64,000 nucleotides of DNA. It comes from Triangularia verruculosa (lineage: Eukaryota > Ascomycota > Sordariomycetes > Sordariales > Podosporaceae). The stretch spans positions 124,001 to 188,000 of the forward strand of contig MU863875.1 in the NCBI GenBank assembly GCA_033296885.1. Direction: 5' to 3'. The notes below the pieces were generated by a model, which ran no database searches, was not told the DNA's origin, and was given only the letters and a program-made list of their open reading frames with translations. Made by a program: the position numbers and the translations under genes. Positions 42,544-54,972 of the stretch are shown here, piece after piece (within the stretch, counting starts at the first letter, position 1; every line of letters starts with the position of its first letter).

Positions 42544-43599
42544 ATGGCTGGTACAGACGAAAAGGCGCCTCAGCCCTCGCCGGCCGAGACCTTTCTCTTC
42601 TACTCCATCGTGAAGAATCTGAGAACCCGGCCAGATATTGACTGGGAGGGTGTCGCCAAGGACAATGGCTTCAAGAACGCCGACACGGCCAAGGTCCGCT
42701 ACGGACAGGTCAAGCGCAAGCTCAAGATCGACCAGTGGGAGCCCCCCGTGAAGCCCCAGCCCAAGGCCAGCGGGTCTGGCGTCGGCAAGACCGAGCCCGA
42801 CACCACCCCTGGTAAGCCCTCTGCTGCCACCGGCGCTGGTGTCAAGAAGCGCACCCCCGCCAGCGCGCGCAAGAAGACTGCCGCTGCCGCCAAGGGCAAG
42901 AGCAAGGCCACCGTCATCGAGGACTCTGACGACTCCGAGTCCGAGTCCAAGGCCATGGTGAAGACTCCAAAGAACGCTCTCACTGGCGCTGCTGCCGCCA
43001 CTCCGATCAGCATTGGCAGCTCTTCCACCCCTACCACGGGCGACTCCAACGCCATTCGCCCCGTCACGGACATTGACGCTGTCTTGGCCCGTCTCTCACC
43101 TACTCCCATTGGCCGCGCGCAGGCCCAGATTGACCTTGACAGCTTCGTCAACTCCCTGCAGGGCGAGACTGCTCCTGCCAACAACGGCACCTCTTCCCAG
43201 CTGGTGGTTGCTCCCGCCAGGAACAACAACAACCGCTCCGTCCCGCTCAGCATCTTGCCCCCTGCCAGCGTCAACATTCCGGGCTCGGTGTACTGCAAGA
43301 CTGCGATTCCCGTCCGCGGCCTGGGGAATGCCTGGAGTTTTCGCCCTGTCAGCGTGGAGGAGCATTCGGTCTGGTTTGGGAACTTGAGCATTGATGATCA
43401 GAACCGGTTCATGGAGGCGGCGGTGCAGTATCACTTTGAGAGATCAGAGGCTATTGGTCGGGGTGAGCAGCAGCACCGGGAGCAGGCTCATCAGACTGAT
43501 GTTGCTGCTCAGTTCAAGGGGAAGAAGCTGGCTGATATCCCGTATCATCCCGGTTTTCAGGGTAATCGGGAGGAAGAGGATGAGCCGGGTGTTCACTGA
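42544..43599 (+). CDS. Myb-like DNA-binding-domain protein
   Basis: It is a probable nuclear protein of 351 residues in a single exon. Residues about 10-60 form a Myb/SANT-like domain: A-E-T-F-L-F-Y-S-I-V-K-N-L, D-I-D-W-E-G-V-A-K-D-N-G-F, T-A-K-V-R-Y-G-Q-V-K-R-K-L. A basic Lys/Ala/Pro-rich segment, an acidic D-S-D-D-S-E-S-E-S-K patch and a conserved-looking C-terminal part (W-S-F-R-P-V-S-V-E-E-H-S-V-W-F-G) follow. It is the third Myb-like locus in 13 kb. Targets unknown. Confidence 0.75.
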   Translation: MAGTDEKAPQPSPAETFLFYSIVKNLRTRPDIDWEGVAKDNGFKNADTAKVRYGQVKRKLKIDQWEPPVKPQPKASGSGVGKTEPDTTPGKPSAATGAGVKKRTPASARKKTAAAAKGKSKATVIEDSDDSESESKAMVKTPKNALTGAAAATPISIGSSSTPTTGDSNAIRPVTDIDAVLARLSPTPIGRAQAQIDLDSFVNSLQGETAPANNGTSSQLVVAPARNNNNRSVPLSILPPASVNIPGSVYCKTAIPVRGLGNAWSFRPVSVEEHSVWFGNLSIDDQNRFMEAAVQYHFERSEAIGRGEQQHREQAHQTDVAAQFKGKKLADIPYHPGFQGNREEEDEPGVH

Positions 43600-43901
43600 G
43601 TACCTAAAGAAGCCCTCGGGATAGCACTTTATGGATTGTCTCAACGAAAAGAGGGAAATTGAGGGTGTTTTGGTGTGTTTGCATGTTGCCGAGATCTCTA
43701 TGGCTTTTTCCTTAATGGACTTTGATCTACGGATGCCTTTTTCTGCTCTGGTTTATTTTCTCTCTGCGCAATTTGGGTGGAAGGGGATATGGCGATGGTG
43801 GAAATGGGATTTGTGGATGGGGATATGGGGGCGTTTACAGAGACTCGTTCACTGCTTAAATGTTAAGGCAGGACAGCAATAAATGCGTTGATTTATATCT
43901 T

Positions 43902-43970
43902 TGTGCTGTGCTGTGCTGTGCTGTGCTGTGCTGTGCTGTGACTGTGATAATGTGATAATGTGATAATGTG
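43902..43970. repeat. GCTGT pentanucleotide and GTGATAAT microsatellites
   Basis: Seven to eight GCTGT units (43902-43940) are followed directly by three GTGATAAT units and a diverged tail. Confidence 0.9.
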
Positions 43971-44162
43971 AATTGAATGTGAAATTGTGAAAGTAATGTT
44001 GAAATGGAATGGAGATGAGGTGATGGAGATGTAGAATCGGAGTGATATAATCTAGATGTGAGGTAGTTGTGGTCTCCAGAGGTGAATTTGTCCGCTGGGG
44101 GGGCGTTCAGAGCGTCCTTGGGCACGGATCTGAAAGATAAGTACGTGTTTTCCGCTATCTGT

Positions 44163-44436
44163 GCAGCTATTCGACTCGTTCTTATGCCTATTCAGTACAT
44201 CTTTCTGCCCATTCAGCTGATCTTTACAGCTATTGTGCTTAGTATTATGCCTACTCGGATTATTTTGACGCCTGGTCAGCTTACTTTTACGCCCATTTAA
44301 ATCATCTATACACGTGCTCAAGTTGTCCTTACGCCCAGTTAGGCCATTCTCACGCCTGCTCAATATCTTGTCACGCCTACTCAACTATCTTGTACGCATG
44401 CATACCCGTCTTCGTCTTACTTCCACGCTTATCCAA
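44163..44436 (-). repeat. 21-bp minisatellite that keeps a heptad reading frame
   Basis: About eleven to twelve diverged 21-bp units follow one another. On the minus strand ten to eleven of them read through without a stop as seven-residue repeats of the type L-S-R-R-D-K-I, L-T-G-R-K-D-N, L-N-G-R-K-S-K. There is no ATG or splice context around it, and the upstream unit is out of frame because of a one-base loss. Confidence 0.7.
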
Positions 44437-45526
44437 CGCACAGAAACGCGCGTCTGAACTTGTGCTCATGGCACCCTCTCTCCAAACCCTAAACACCCAC
44501 CCTCCAGATCTCCATCAAAGTCTTTTGACATTTCAGACAGGGTGTTCAACTCCCATCCTCTCTTGCCTTTGGAGCATGTAAAAGGCCATCCGAGCAAATA
44601 AAAAACAGCTACCCAAGAAACCATTCACGTAAAGCAGGCACCTTCTTAGGTACCTTACCTAAGCTCACAGTTCACCGGAATGTCGCCAGTCCTTACCTCA
44701 GACTGTAAAAACACCAAACACCCCCCAAGGTTGACACAATCTCGCTTCAATCCGAGAAACCAGATCAACCCCGTCAGATAAACGCATGATCAAGCATCAC
44801 AAGAAAGCAGTAATATTCATTCTCTGTGGAGCTGCGGCTGGATGGCCTGTCTTCGTTAGTAAGAAAAAGTTGGCAGATTGAACTTCCTTATTCATCATGG
44901 TAAATGATGGCAGATCCTGCCCCGTTTGAGCAAGAACATCACGACCTTCTTCACCAACTAAACACCACACACACCTCAACATCACCCTTCTCACCACAGA
45001 TCTTCTTCCACCCTAGTGCAGCTCATCTTTACTCACTTTCTCGAGTTTTAAATAGTTAAACATCATTTACATCTCTCAAGCAATGGTATCAAACCCCCCC
45101 CCCCCCTCAATCACCACCACACCTCCCCCTTTTCACAAAATCACAAAAAGAAATCTCACACACACATATTAAACACACCACACTCCCATCACACATCCCC
45201 CTCAAATACCACCCCCCCCCCCACAAAACACCCAAACGCTCTCTTCATCAGTAAATACCTCAAACATTCCATTTTTCATGCCTATGTTTTACCTTAGCTT
45301 AGCTGCTGTTCCCATTTTACACTTCTCGGCACATAAAACAAAGAAAAAAACAAAAAAACCACCTTAAAACACCCAAGAAAAAAATAAAAAATTCCCCAGG
45401 TAGCAATTCCAGCCCGCACGCTTTGTCCGTGTTTGTGGTATCCCGCTAAAAAGTAAGAAACAAAAAAAGCAAATGTTTTCAACATCAACAACAACAACAA
45501 CGCTCCAGAATCACCCCCAAGTAAGT
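44437..45526. other. Intergenic, homopolymer-rich
   Basis: C-runs (near 45090-45225) and A-rich stretches; 3' flank of the RD/RE-rich gene. No gene seen. Confidence 0.45.
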
Positions 45527-48308
45527 CTATCTACCCGCTGCTGCTGCTCGCTCAGAGTTCCTCCCTCTGTCGCGATCTCGCTCTCGGAGCGCGTCTCGGT
45601 CTCGATCTCGTGGTGGTGGTGGTGGTGGTGGTGGTCCATCCCTATCTCTGTCACGAGCACCCCCTCGGTCTCGATCTCTTTGCCCATCTCTATCCCTATC
45701 CCGTTCCCGTTCCCGTTCCCTGTCCCTACCACCATCCCTCGGCCGCTCCCTCTCCCTCTCCCTATCCCTTTCCCTTTCTCTACCACCGCCACCATCATCC
45801 CCCCTCCCCGCTGCCCTCAACTCCCCACTCGCCTCCCACTTAACCCCCTCCCCCCCAGCCCACCTCCTCATAACCCCCAACGCCTCCCTCACCGTCTCCT
45901 CCACCGTCCCCCCTCCCATCCCAACCCTCATCCTCAACCCGCTCCCCTCCTCCACCTTCCCCGCCAACCCCTCCGCCTCCGCCCACATCCCCTGCCTCCT
46001 CCCCGCCATATTCCCCACCCTCCTAAACCACCCCGCCGCCTGCCCCTCGTCCAGCGTGAAATACGCAGAAACAATCTGGTCCACACACGCAGCATGCAGC
46101 TGCGCCGCCACCGCCCTCAGCACCCGGCTCTGCTTCACCCCCTGCCTATTCCTCAGCTCGTGAAAGTGCGGCATCAGACTGTCCCACATCTGCACGTCCC
46201 CCGGCTTCGCAGCCAAAGTCCTCGACTGGTTCAGATTGTAAAACGCGAGAAAGTACGATAATATCATCTCCAGATGCAGCGCACACAACCGTTTTTCCGT
46301 TTCCGGGCTCGGCGCGTTGGTGCTGCGGCTGAGGTCGTCGCGGGTGTGTTTTATCTTGCTCCCTAAGCGGACGTAGTCGTTGTGGAGGGATTTGTGGTGC
46401 TCAATTTGGGCTATGGTGCGCGGATCCAAAGGAGTGTCGCGGGTTGCTGGACGGTTGTTTGGGTCGCCGGCGGTGATGCTGTGTTTTAACGGGGTTGTTG
46501 AACTAGGTCGTAACGGGGTAGGTTGAGAGTTTGTCTGAGGTGCCCTCAGGGGGGTGGAAGGACTGTTTTTGTTCATGATCTCTGCCGCTGCCTTGATCGG
46601 TCGGGCCTTTGGAGCTGGAGCTGGCTCGGGTTCGTCCGCTGGACGTGGCCTCTTCCTCGCCGGTGGGGGCGTTGCCTCGACACTGATGGACCTCTCCTTC
46701 TTAAGGGCGTCCTTGGCTGACTTTGAGGGGAGCGAGAGCAAGTCCTTAGCCCGCTTGGCGTTGGCCTTTTTCAGCTTCAAAGTGACAATCCTGCTTGGTC
46801 TTGAAGGTTTTTCCTCTGCTGGTGGAGGCAAAGAGATCAACGGGGCAGCGATGATCGTCTTCCTCGCGCTGGATGGCGATGACTCTGATGCTTGACTCCC
46901 AGAATTCCTCAACGGAGTGTGATTGCTCCTCTCCAGTGCCTCCTCCACAATCGCAGGCAACGTGGGAGACAACAACTCCGGTATTACCGGTGGTTTCCTC
47001 CTCTTCGCCGGCGGTGGGGCCCCGTCGGCCTTTTGTGATCGCGGTGGCGCCTTGTCCGCCAGCTTTTTCCTCGGCCTCTGCTCCTCGAGCTCGGCCTCCA
47101 ATGATGGGTGAAGTGGTGATAGTAGTTCGGGTAAAGCCGATCTCGTCAAGGCCTCTGATTTTCGAGGGGTTGACCTGCCGCTATCTGACCGGACTCTCGA
47201 CCCATTGACTTGTATTGTTGACCTTGGAGACGCAGTGTTTTCTCTGTCCCGGTCTGTTGACGCAGGTGCCAAGCCATTGGTAGTCGGATGCAGTGAATCG
47301 TTCTTTGTGTCCCGATCTCTTTGTGGTCTCTCGGGTAACCCCCTATCGCGGCCCCGTGGTGGCTCCGGCCTTGGCTGTCGCGCATAATCACGGTCGCGGT
47401 CGAGCTTCGAGGTGCTTACTTGCTCGCTCCTGGATCGCTTTTGTGGGGGCAAGCTCGATTCCGCATCCGCGACACGTTTTCTGCTCTCGGGTTCGGGCTG
47501 CGGCCGTGATGGGAGATGTTTATTTCTGTTTTCTTTGTTAGCCATTGCCATATCGACAACCACCCATCTCACATCCATACCTATCCCCGTTTACTTCGGG
47601 TCGCGGCTTCGTAGCCACCCGGCGCACATCCACTGACCTCTCCACCAGCTTCACACTGTCCTTCTTGGCCACCACCTCCCTGTCTCTTTCCCTCTCCCTT
47701 TCTCTCGGTGGCGGCGGTGGCGGCGGCTTGTGAACACCCCCTCCATTGGTCGCCCGACTCTCCGATCTAACCGGCGTGTCACTGTTACTATTGTTCCCCA
47801 TCGGCGACTGCGGCGACTGCCTCCTCTTCAGCGCCTCGGCAAGCGACATCTTCTTCTTCACCTCGCCCACCTTGGCGACGACGGGCTTGGGCGGCATCTC
47901 CTCTTTGACAATAACCCACGGCGGCACAGTATACAGGACCCCGCGCTCGGCATCGATCGAGTAGGTCTGGTACTGCAGACGGGTGCTAGGCCCGCTAAAC
48001 CACCACTCCTCAGCCTTTGGATACTGGCGATCGTGGAACAATGAGAGATGGTACGGGCAGTTGGGAAGAATATGCTGGGCCACAAGATCTTCTGCATTCT
48101 TCTTCGCTCCATCCATCATCGTTCTCTTCATTGTTGGGACATCTGGGGCTTTTTCGCGGCTTTTTGGTTCGAAAAGAGGCGGGGGTGGGATAGCTTCGGC
48201 CGGTTCGATGTCGTTTCTTTGGTTGGGGGCGTCTGTTTGAAACTTGGAAGTGGATTGAATGTGGGTGGTCGATGATGGGAAGTGGGAATCAAAGTTTCGG
48301 CGGCGCAA
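45527..48308 (-). CDS. Large RD/RE-rich nuclear protein, family unrecognised
   Basis: Two exons, 48308-47581 and 47525-45527, flank a 55-nt intron (GTATGG, TGGCTAAC branch, AACAG) and give 908 residues from the first ATG. A later start near M-K-R-T-M-M-D-G is also possible. The N-terminal part has a conserved-looking W-W-F-S-G-P-S-T-R-L-Q-Y-Q and V-P-P-W-V-I-V-K-E-E. The middle is disordered with repeated P-E-L-L-S-P and basic patches. A helical region of about 150 residues has L-H-L-E-M-I-L-S-Y-F-L-A-F-Y-N. The C-terminus is alternating Arg-Asp/Arg-Glu with a Pro run. Mixed-charge R-D/R-E tracts often direct proteins to nuclear speckles; that role is inferred. Confidence 0.75.
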
Positions 48309-50770
48309 AAGATAGCCTCTTTGGTTGTTTACTACCAGACACGGTAGTTTGCCGAGCTTTTGGAAAGATGGATGTCAACCAAATACTGCACGCAAACCAA
48401 AACGAAGAGAATCTAGAGGTGCGCAGGCAGCTCTGGTCGCAGAAACCCTCGTGCGCGCGCGCAATTGTCTGCCAGGTCGCGCCGGTCAGTATATTATTAT
48501 CCCGTGTCTCGATTATTTTTCCCCGGCGCGCTTCAACCCCACGAGAGAATATATGAGGAACGGTATCTTTTTGCAACAATGTTTCCCAACGGCCAAGACC
48601 AAAAAATGTGCCAACACACGTACCAAAAGTTCCCGTCAAGAGAAGGCAAACAAACAAGCTCGGCGGTAGCGACAAAGCCCAGCCCTGGGCTTCCCGTGGA
48701 TCCGTCGTGACAGAGACAACAGCTCTAAAACAGCAGGGTCCCGCCTTTGTTGCGATGTCAAAAATCCGTGGTCGTTGGTTGTTGTCCCCCCGAGTTTATC
48801 CCAGCCTCCGAGAAGCGACCTTATCTTCGCGGCTCAGACACGAGCACATCTCTCGCAAAAGACGGTAGATCTGTTTGGAGTTGCCCGCATATGATGGCTG
48901 ACGGGGGCGGTCAATCGTGAAAACGGTGCGCGGTAAGGGTACCTTAGTGAAGTGGAGCGTGGGTCACGAGCCGGCTCGAATGTGGGAAAATCGGAGATGG
49001 GTATCGTGTGGTTTCCGGACGTGGTGATGTTGAGCGATGGTGGTGTGTGTGGAGGACGTGGGTGTGGGCGTGGGTGTGGACGTGGGTGTGGACAGCGGAT
49101 AGTGCTCAGTGGGAAGCCAACCGAGGGTGGATTCCCGCAGCCCGGTGCGCGAACAGTGGAGACGCTGGAGGGACCGGGGGAGCGAGCGACCAGGGTGACA
49201 GGGTGCGCTTCAGCGGATCACCTACCCAAGCTGTCTGCAGATTCCTTGGCTCTTCTACGCTTGGGACTGCAGAGGTTCCATCAGTCTTCAGTTGGGCATC
49301 TTCAGAGCTTCCTCATTTTCTCTTGGTATCCCATTTCCTCACTCATAGAGTGAAGACCATCCTGGCCGGGCGCCAGCCCATCGCCCGGCACTTGGTCCGA
49401 TCCCATCCAACAGATTCGAACCGGAAAAATACACAAGTCTTGGCATCAGCTGCCCCCATCCCTCTCTCCCAAACTCCCGGAGCCCAAAGCTTACAAGCTC
49501 CAGTTCTCTGTTCCTGGTCTTATCTTGTATCTACTGTACCTCTATGCAACTACTGACGTGATTTGCCTCACATCCTATCAGAATCACTGCATCAGTCATC
49601 GTAACCTTTTGCTTCTAGATATCAAAATCAAACTCCACCCCCCCCCCCCAAACCGCTCAGCAGAGTTAAAGCCGCACACAAAGGCTTGTTTGATTTATTC
49701 AATCTAACAATGTTTTCTTCGGCACAAGATATATATCCTTGCCGGGACAGACAAAAGCATTCCAAGATCCTCTTTTGTCTGCCTCTTAATACACACACAA
49801 TTCAGACCACAAAATGGTCATTATTAACGAATCGAAAAACTCATCGCCTTCAAGATCCTGCCAAAACGTCCGGCCCAATCCGCCTCTTCCTTCCCTGTCC
49901 AAACCCAGAAATCTTCTTGCAAGTTGTTGCTCGTCGGTACTGTCGATAAAGTAAGTAACCGAGTAAAAGTACGCTGATAACTGATGCAAAGTTGATGTTT
50001 CTTGTCCTTGCAAAAGGAAGCTCCATCCAATGGCAGGCAGGTCGTTGGAAAGCCAACGAGGCTGCGGTAATCATGAGCTTCCCCCTCCCTCCTCGTCCCA
50101 TCCAGGTCACCCGCGACCACCCATCCTCACCCCCTCTGTCGTTATTTTTCAAGGCATGATGATACGCCGATGGTAAACGGGCAGCCAAAACCCAAAAGTA
50201 AACAAGCTTTAAATACGCCCCAGAACGCCATGCTATGAATGCTAAAAAGCAAATGCAAGGACGTTAAACACATAATTGGCTCAACCGTATATATAGGAGG
50301 AGCACTTATAGCTGTATTGCCATACGGCACAGCCAAAAAATCATCAAATATGATCCGTTCTTGCCCTCGGGTTGTCCTTTTTCAAAAACCTATTGACCAA
50401 AACGCCGCGCTGATGATGCCTGAATCAGGCCAAGGCATAAGAACAATGAACCAATGCTGTCGAAAGGAGTTGAAAAAGGCCCAAGCCGCAGAAGGATTCC
50501 ACAAATGGATGGGGCCGTAGCACCCTAAAAATTCCCGAGAAGGAGACGAACTGGTAAAATCAAAACGCCTCCTTTTAAAATCTCGACATGGTCGAGTTTC
50601 CACCACCACCCCAAACGGACTCATGTATGTCTTACGTGCTGTTCTGCTGCTTGGTGTTGAAAAGCAGCCCTGTTTGGAATCACCCTATACGCACTGGAGT
50701 ACCCAATACATGGCTGTCTCGGCAGAGGAACATGCTGTACACTTGAGCCGCTTCCTCGCCACTCCACCGA
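48309..50770. other. Intergenic, no gene seen
   Basis: This is the promoter side of the RD/RE-rich gene and the 3' flank of the coiled-coil gene. A GTGTGGACGTGG/GTGTGGGCGTGG tandem tract lies at 49051-49092 and a C-run at 49638. Open frames have no motifs. Confidence 0.45.
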
Positions 50771-53589
50771 CTAGGAAGCGCCGTTTTGAACTCCGTTCGC
50801 AGTCTTGCCGCCCCCGCCCATGTTCGGGCTCGAATCGATTCTCCGCCTCTTCAGATTCGAAGAGTTGTAGTCCGACTCAAACGCCTTGGCCATGGTATCA
50901 TCCACCTTCTCCACCTTGCCCTGGCACTCCCTGATCAAGTCGTAAAGTCGACGGATATCGTCTTTGATCTGGGCGCCATCAGGGTATATGGTCTGGAGAT
51001 ACGACGCAATGTGCTCATAAAGGCTCTTGGTGCTGAGGTTATTGAATCGATCGTCCAAGGTACTGATGCTCATGGACAGAGAGTTGATATTGGTTTTCAA
51101 CGTATCCTCAACCACTTGCAGTTTCTTAGATATGCCTGCGGTTGTTTCAGACAGACTGTTGATTTGGACTTTGCCATGGGTCGATTCACTCTTCAAGCTG
51201 GAGATGACCAACTCTAATTGACCAATATCCGGCCGTGTGCCAGCATGCTCCAACCCAAGCGTCGCCTGCTTCTGGGTCACTTTGTTGTCGAGGGAAGTAA
51301 TTTGGCCTTCAAATGACGCCACACGGCCGTCAAGTGCTGTAACGTCTTTCTTCACGCCGTCGACCAAACTGCCAAACATATCAGTCATCCGGTTCATGGT
51401 GAGACCGAATTCTTGCCGAGAGATGCCTTCAACACCTCCACCGGTGGTTGGCGCCGCTGCCACAGCCGGTGGCATCTCGATTCTCTGTTGTTGGACTTTG
51501 CCCACCTCCCCTCGCAAAGTCTGGACGTTCCCTTCCAAAGTCTTGACCTTTTGCTCGAGAACCGGGAACTGCACAGATATATCGCCCATTGCATCCAGTG
51601 TGTCCACGTCAATGTCAGAAAGTCGCTTCTCCATCTTGTCCACCCTGGCCGACATGCCAGCCATATCCGTGCGAATGTCAAACACATCAGCATTACTCTG
51701 CTGGTGCAGGGCATTGTCTAAGGCCTGGAGTCTCCCGTCAAGATCGGCGTGCCATGTCTCCGTGGCAGCTGTAAGCTTCTTCTCTAGGGTCTCCTGCAGG
51801 GAGGAGCAATGCTCTCTCAAGCTAACAATGTCTGCCTTGGCGCCCTCGACATCTGAACTGCCCGCCCCGCGTAGTTGCTGTTTAAGAATCTCTTCTTGTC
51901 CAGTAAGGGCTTGCGAATGTTCGGAAAGTTTGATTGTGTGTTGAGAGATGGTTTCGTTGACTCCAGAGAGGGTCTTGGCGTGTTCAGATAGGATCTCTGC
52001 CTGTTGAGAAAGGGTCCCGGAGTGCTCAGAAAGGGCCCCAGCGCGTCCAGAGAGGGTGTTTGCGTGACCGGCAAGAGTGGTCGAATGGCCAGACAGAGTC
52101 TTTGCATGTGCAGTAAGGGCCTCGGATTGTGTCTTCAGGGAGCTCGAATGTTCGTCAATCACCTTTGACTGATTATCGAGGGCTGTGGCTTGCGCCGAGA
52201 CGAGTTCGGTTTGCTTTGAAAATGCCTGCTCCAGGGCTTGATACTTCTGGCTGAGGTCGTTAAACGCAGTTTCCATGGCCTCAGACTTTGCCAGCATCGC
52301 ATCAAGCTTTTGGCTCTGGGTATCCTCGAATTGCTGCAATCTTGCCATCAAGGTCTCCTCCGCCCCTGACTCACTACGCTTCGTGACGCCTCCCTCCCGT
52401 TCCTCTACAACTTTAGTCAGGTTTGCTAGCTTGCCCTCTAGCTCTTTAATCGAAGCCTGCATCTGAATATGTAAGCCTGGTTGGTTGGGGAGCGCGCATA
52501 AACTGGAGATGAAGTTGTTGATTGCGTTCTGTTCGGCGAGTTCTTGTTTCCGGAGATGTGCTTCGACATCTTTCAACTCCCTCTCTGCTTTTTCACGATA
52601 CTCCTTCTGAAGCTCCGGTACCGAAGGGAAGGAAGCGGCATTGCGCATTGACTTTTCGTACTCTTTGTTTCTTTGAGCTTGGCTTTTCCGGAGTAGATCG
52701 AGGTGTGTTTTGAAGCGCGTTTTTTCTGCCATCGTAGCCGACAGCTTTTCCATGCACTTTGCTGCCCCAAACGCTGCTCCATCCTTCTTGGTGCCTAGAA
52801 CGAGACTGTTAGCTATGTTCTTTATCATGTGTTTCATCAAAAGCATCTAAAGACAGGGCATATGCTTCAAGACTCCTCAAAATATAAGTTCTGTGGCTTC
52901 ACAAATACGCAGTAGGCCTCAGTACATATGCGGTAGGCCTCGAGGCCACAGTTCGTGGGGCTTAAGAAATAGTCGTGATGCTTCAGCATAAAGCCAACAA
53001 GCCTGAGAAAGTTGCCGATATGAATCCAGTTTGGTTTGATAGGTCAAAGACGGTCGATGTATCTGTGGTCGTAATAATGTGTTCGAGCAGAATTGGACAC
53101 CTCGATTTGACGGTTCATGATCACGCCGCCTGGTTTTCGAGGCACATCATTTGCCTGCAGCCAGCCCTGTTTTGTGTCCATAATGTGTGTGTATAGAAAG
53201 GGATGCGTATAGGGTATGGGAAAAGGTATAGGTGAGTAGATATGCGGAAGTGAATTCTTACCTGCGGCACTGCGTTCTTGTCGAGCCCCGCCTGTCAAAG
53301 ACTCCGAGTCAACAGAAGCGGGCGATGCAACATACTGCCCAGAGGCACCAGACACAGGCGGTCTGTGGCGATCTCGGTCACGATCCCTCTCACGGTCGCG
53401 CTCACGTTCCCTCTCACGGTCACGGTCACGTTCCCGTTCTCGCTCACGGTCTCGATCGCGGTCACGGTCACGATCTCGGTCCCGGTCTCCTGGACGGTAA
53501 TTCCGATCCCGATAATCGTCCCTTGAGTCCCGTCGCTCATCAATGTGACGACCGAGAGGGCCCCCAGAGGCCCTGCGGTCCATGGACAT
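50771..53589 (-). CDS. Coiled-coil protein with RD/RE-rich N-terminus
   Basis: Exons 53589-53262 and 52794-50771 give 783 residues; the intron is 467 nt, unusually long here, and could hide another exon. The first ~75 residues are alternating Arg-Asp/Arg-Glu. From about residue 125 onward almost everything is predicted coiled coil. Around residues 314-415 a run of about 13 seven-residue units (T-L-S-G-H-S-T, A-L-S-E-H-S-G, I-L-S-E-H-A-K) recurs with Leu at a fixed place. The end has a basic K-R-R-R-I-D NLS-like motif and a Gly-rich tail. It looks like a nuclear structural or scaffold protein, but I do not recognise the family. It is divergent from the Rvb2 gene. Confidence 0.75.
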
Positions 53590-54972
53590 GTCAGCGCACA
53601 GTGCAGCTCAAGGTGTGGCTGGGCACGAGTTAGCAAATAATTTCTCAAAGAGTAAACTGATCCACCCGATACAAAAACGTAAGCAAGCCCGGGAGAAAGC
53701 GAGGCTTGAATAAGAACCATACTAGGCGGTCCACTCAAAACCAATGCCCGTAGCCGGGGTCCGTCAGGGTTGAGGAGGTATTGAGCTTACCGGATGAACT
53801 GTGGCGGAAGGTGTGGCGCGCGAGAACCAGTGACGGCAAGTCAAAGGCCTAAAAGTAGGTGAATTCTGGCAAAACGGCAGTGTTAATACAGATTGACAGA
53901 TAGCGGACGGTGTTTGGCTGCAGAAACAAGCAAAAAACACGGAAAAGAAAAACAGTGGTGAGCTGAAGGGAAAGATTTAATAGATTTCTCGCAGTTTTTA
54001 AGGCCATAGAGGTAAGGTAACTGGGGCAAGCACACCCAGCAAACGGGCAGGCGCTAGCATTGGGCGGGCGCTGCGGGGGGTCCCCATGCCAGGAGAGAAG
54101 AAGCAATGTGCGAACGATTTGAATGCGCACAGTTTCACTTACTCGACGATCTCAACGCGTGACCTTCAAATACTGGAAGCCGCTCTCTTCTGGATGATTT
54201 CGTAGTGCTTCCAAAGGACAGGTCGAAAGAAAAGAAGGAGCAATCAGTGGTTTAGAAAAACAATCTGCGGGAAACGCGTCGGGGCTCTCCGAAACACGCT
54301 GCCTTTGTAGGTGAGGTACCGGGGCGCCGACCCCGCGACACGTCTGAGAGTTGAGATGAGATGCTCAGGTTGACTCGTCGCGATCTTCTGTAACCCTAGA
54401 CTTTGCCAGCTCACAGTAGCGTTGAATTAGCCTGCAGTGATACCCAAGCGGGGAACCCTGGTTTGTCGGGTTGCCAGTCGGAATCTGGGTACTTTTTCGT
54501 ACTGTACTTTTGGTAGTGGCGTATTTTAACCCTGGCCCAGAATCTTCTTCCAATCACACTAGCACAAGCACAGGCCAAGCGTTTACCGCCTGCAGAGGAG
54601 GAGAACTCGGTTATTGAATATTCTACTTCCTATCCATGCTTCAAACGAGGCACCACCGCCGAACAGAGACAGAAAAAGTGACATTGCTTCATGGATAAAA
54701 GCTTAAAAAGATGAAATTTAGGCATCATATGATACTTGACAGGTCTTGAAAGTACACTTGGGAGCTATCAGTTATCTAGATGTCTCATTAAATCTGCGCT
54801 ATCACGCTCTGTCCTGCCGCTTTGGAAGAAGCATAGCGCCAAGAAGCGATAAGGCTTATCAGTAATCAAGCAACCGAACCTCATCAGCCTCGCGATTCCA
54901 AGAAGAACGCGCCAACAGTTCTTGAAGACAAAAAACCCGGTATTTTGCCAAAGTCATTGGAACACGCGCACA
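53590..54972. promoter_or_regulatory. Divergent promoter region of coiled-coil gene and RVB2
   Basis: The 1.4-kb region has no supported gene. An internal frame (54130-53849, minus) lacks recognisable features. Confidence 0.45.

Noticed and set aside
45473..46261. 262-residue Pro-rich plus-strand frame
   Set aside because: It is the antisense of the Arg-Asp/Arg-Glu repeat, whose CGxGAx units read as open frames on both strands.
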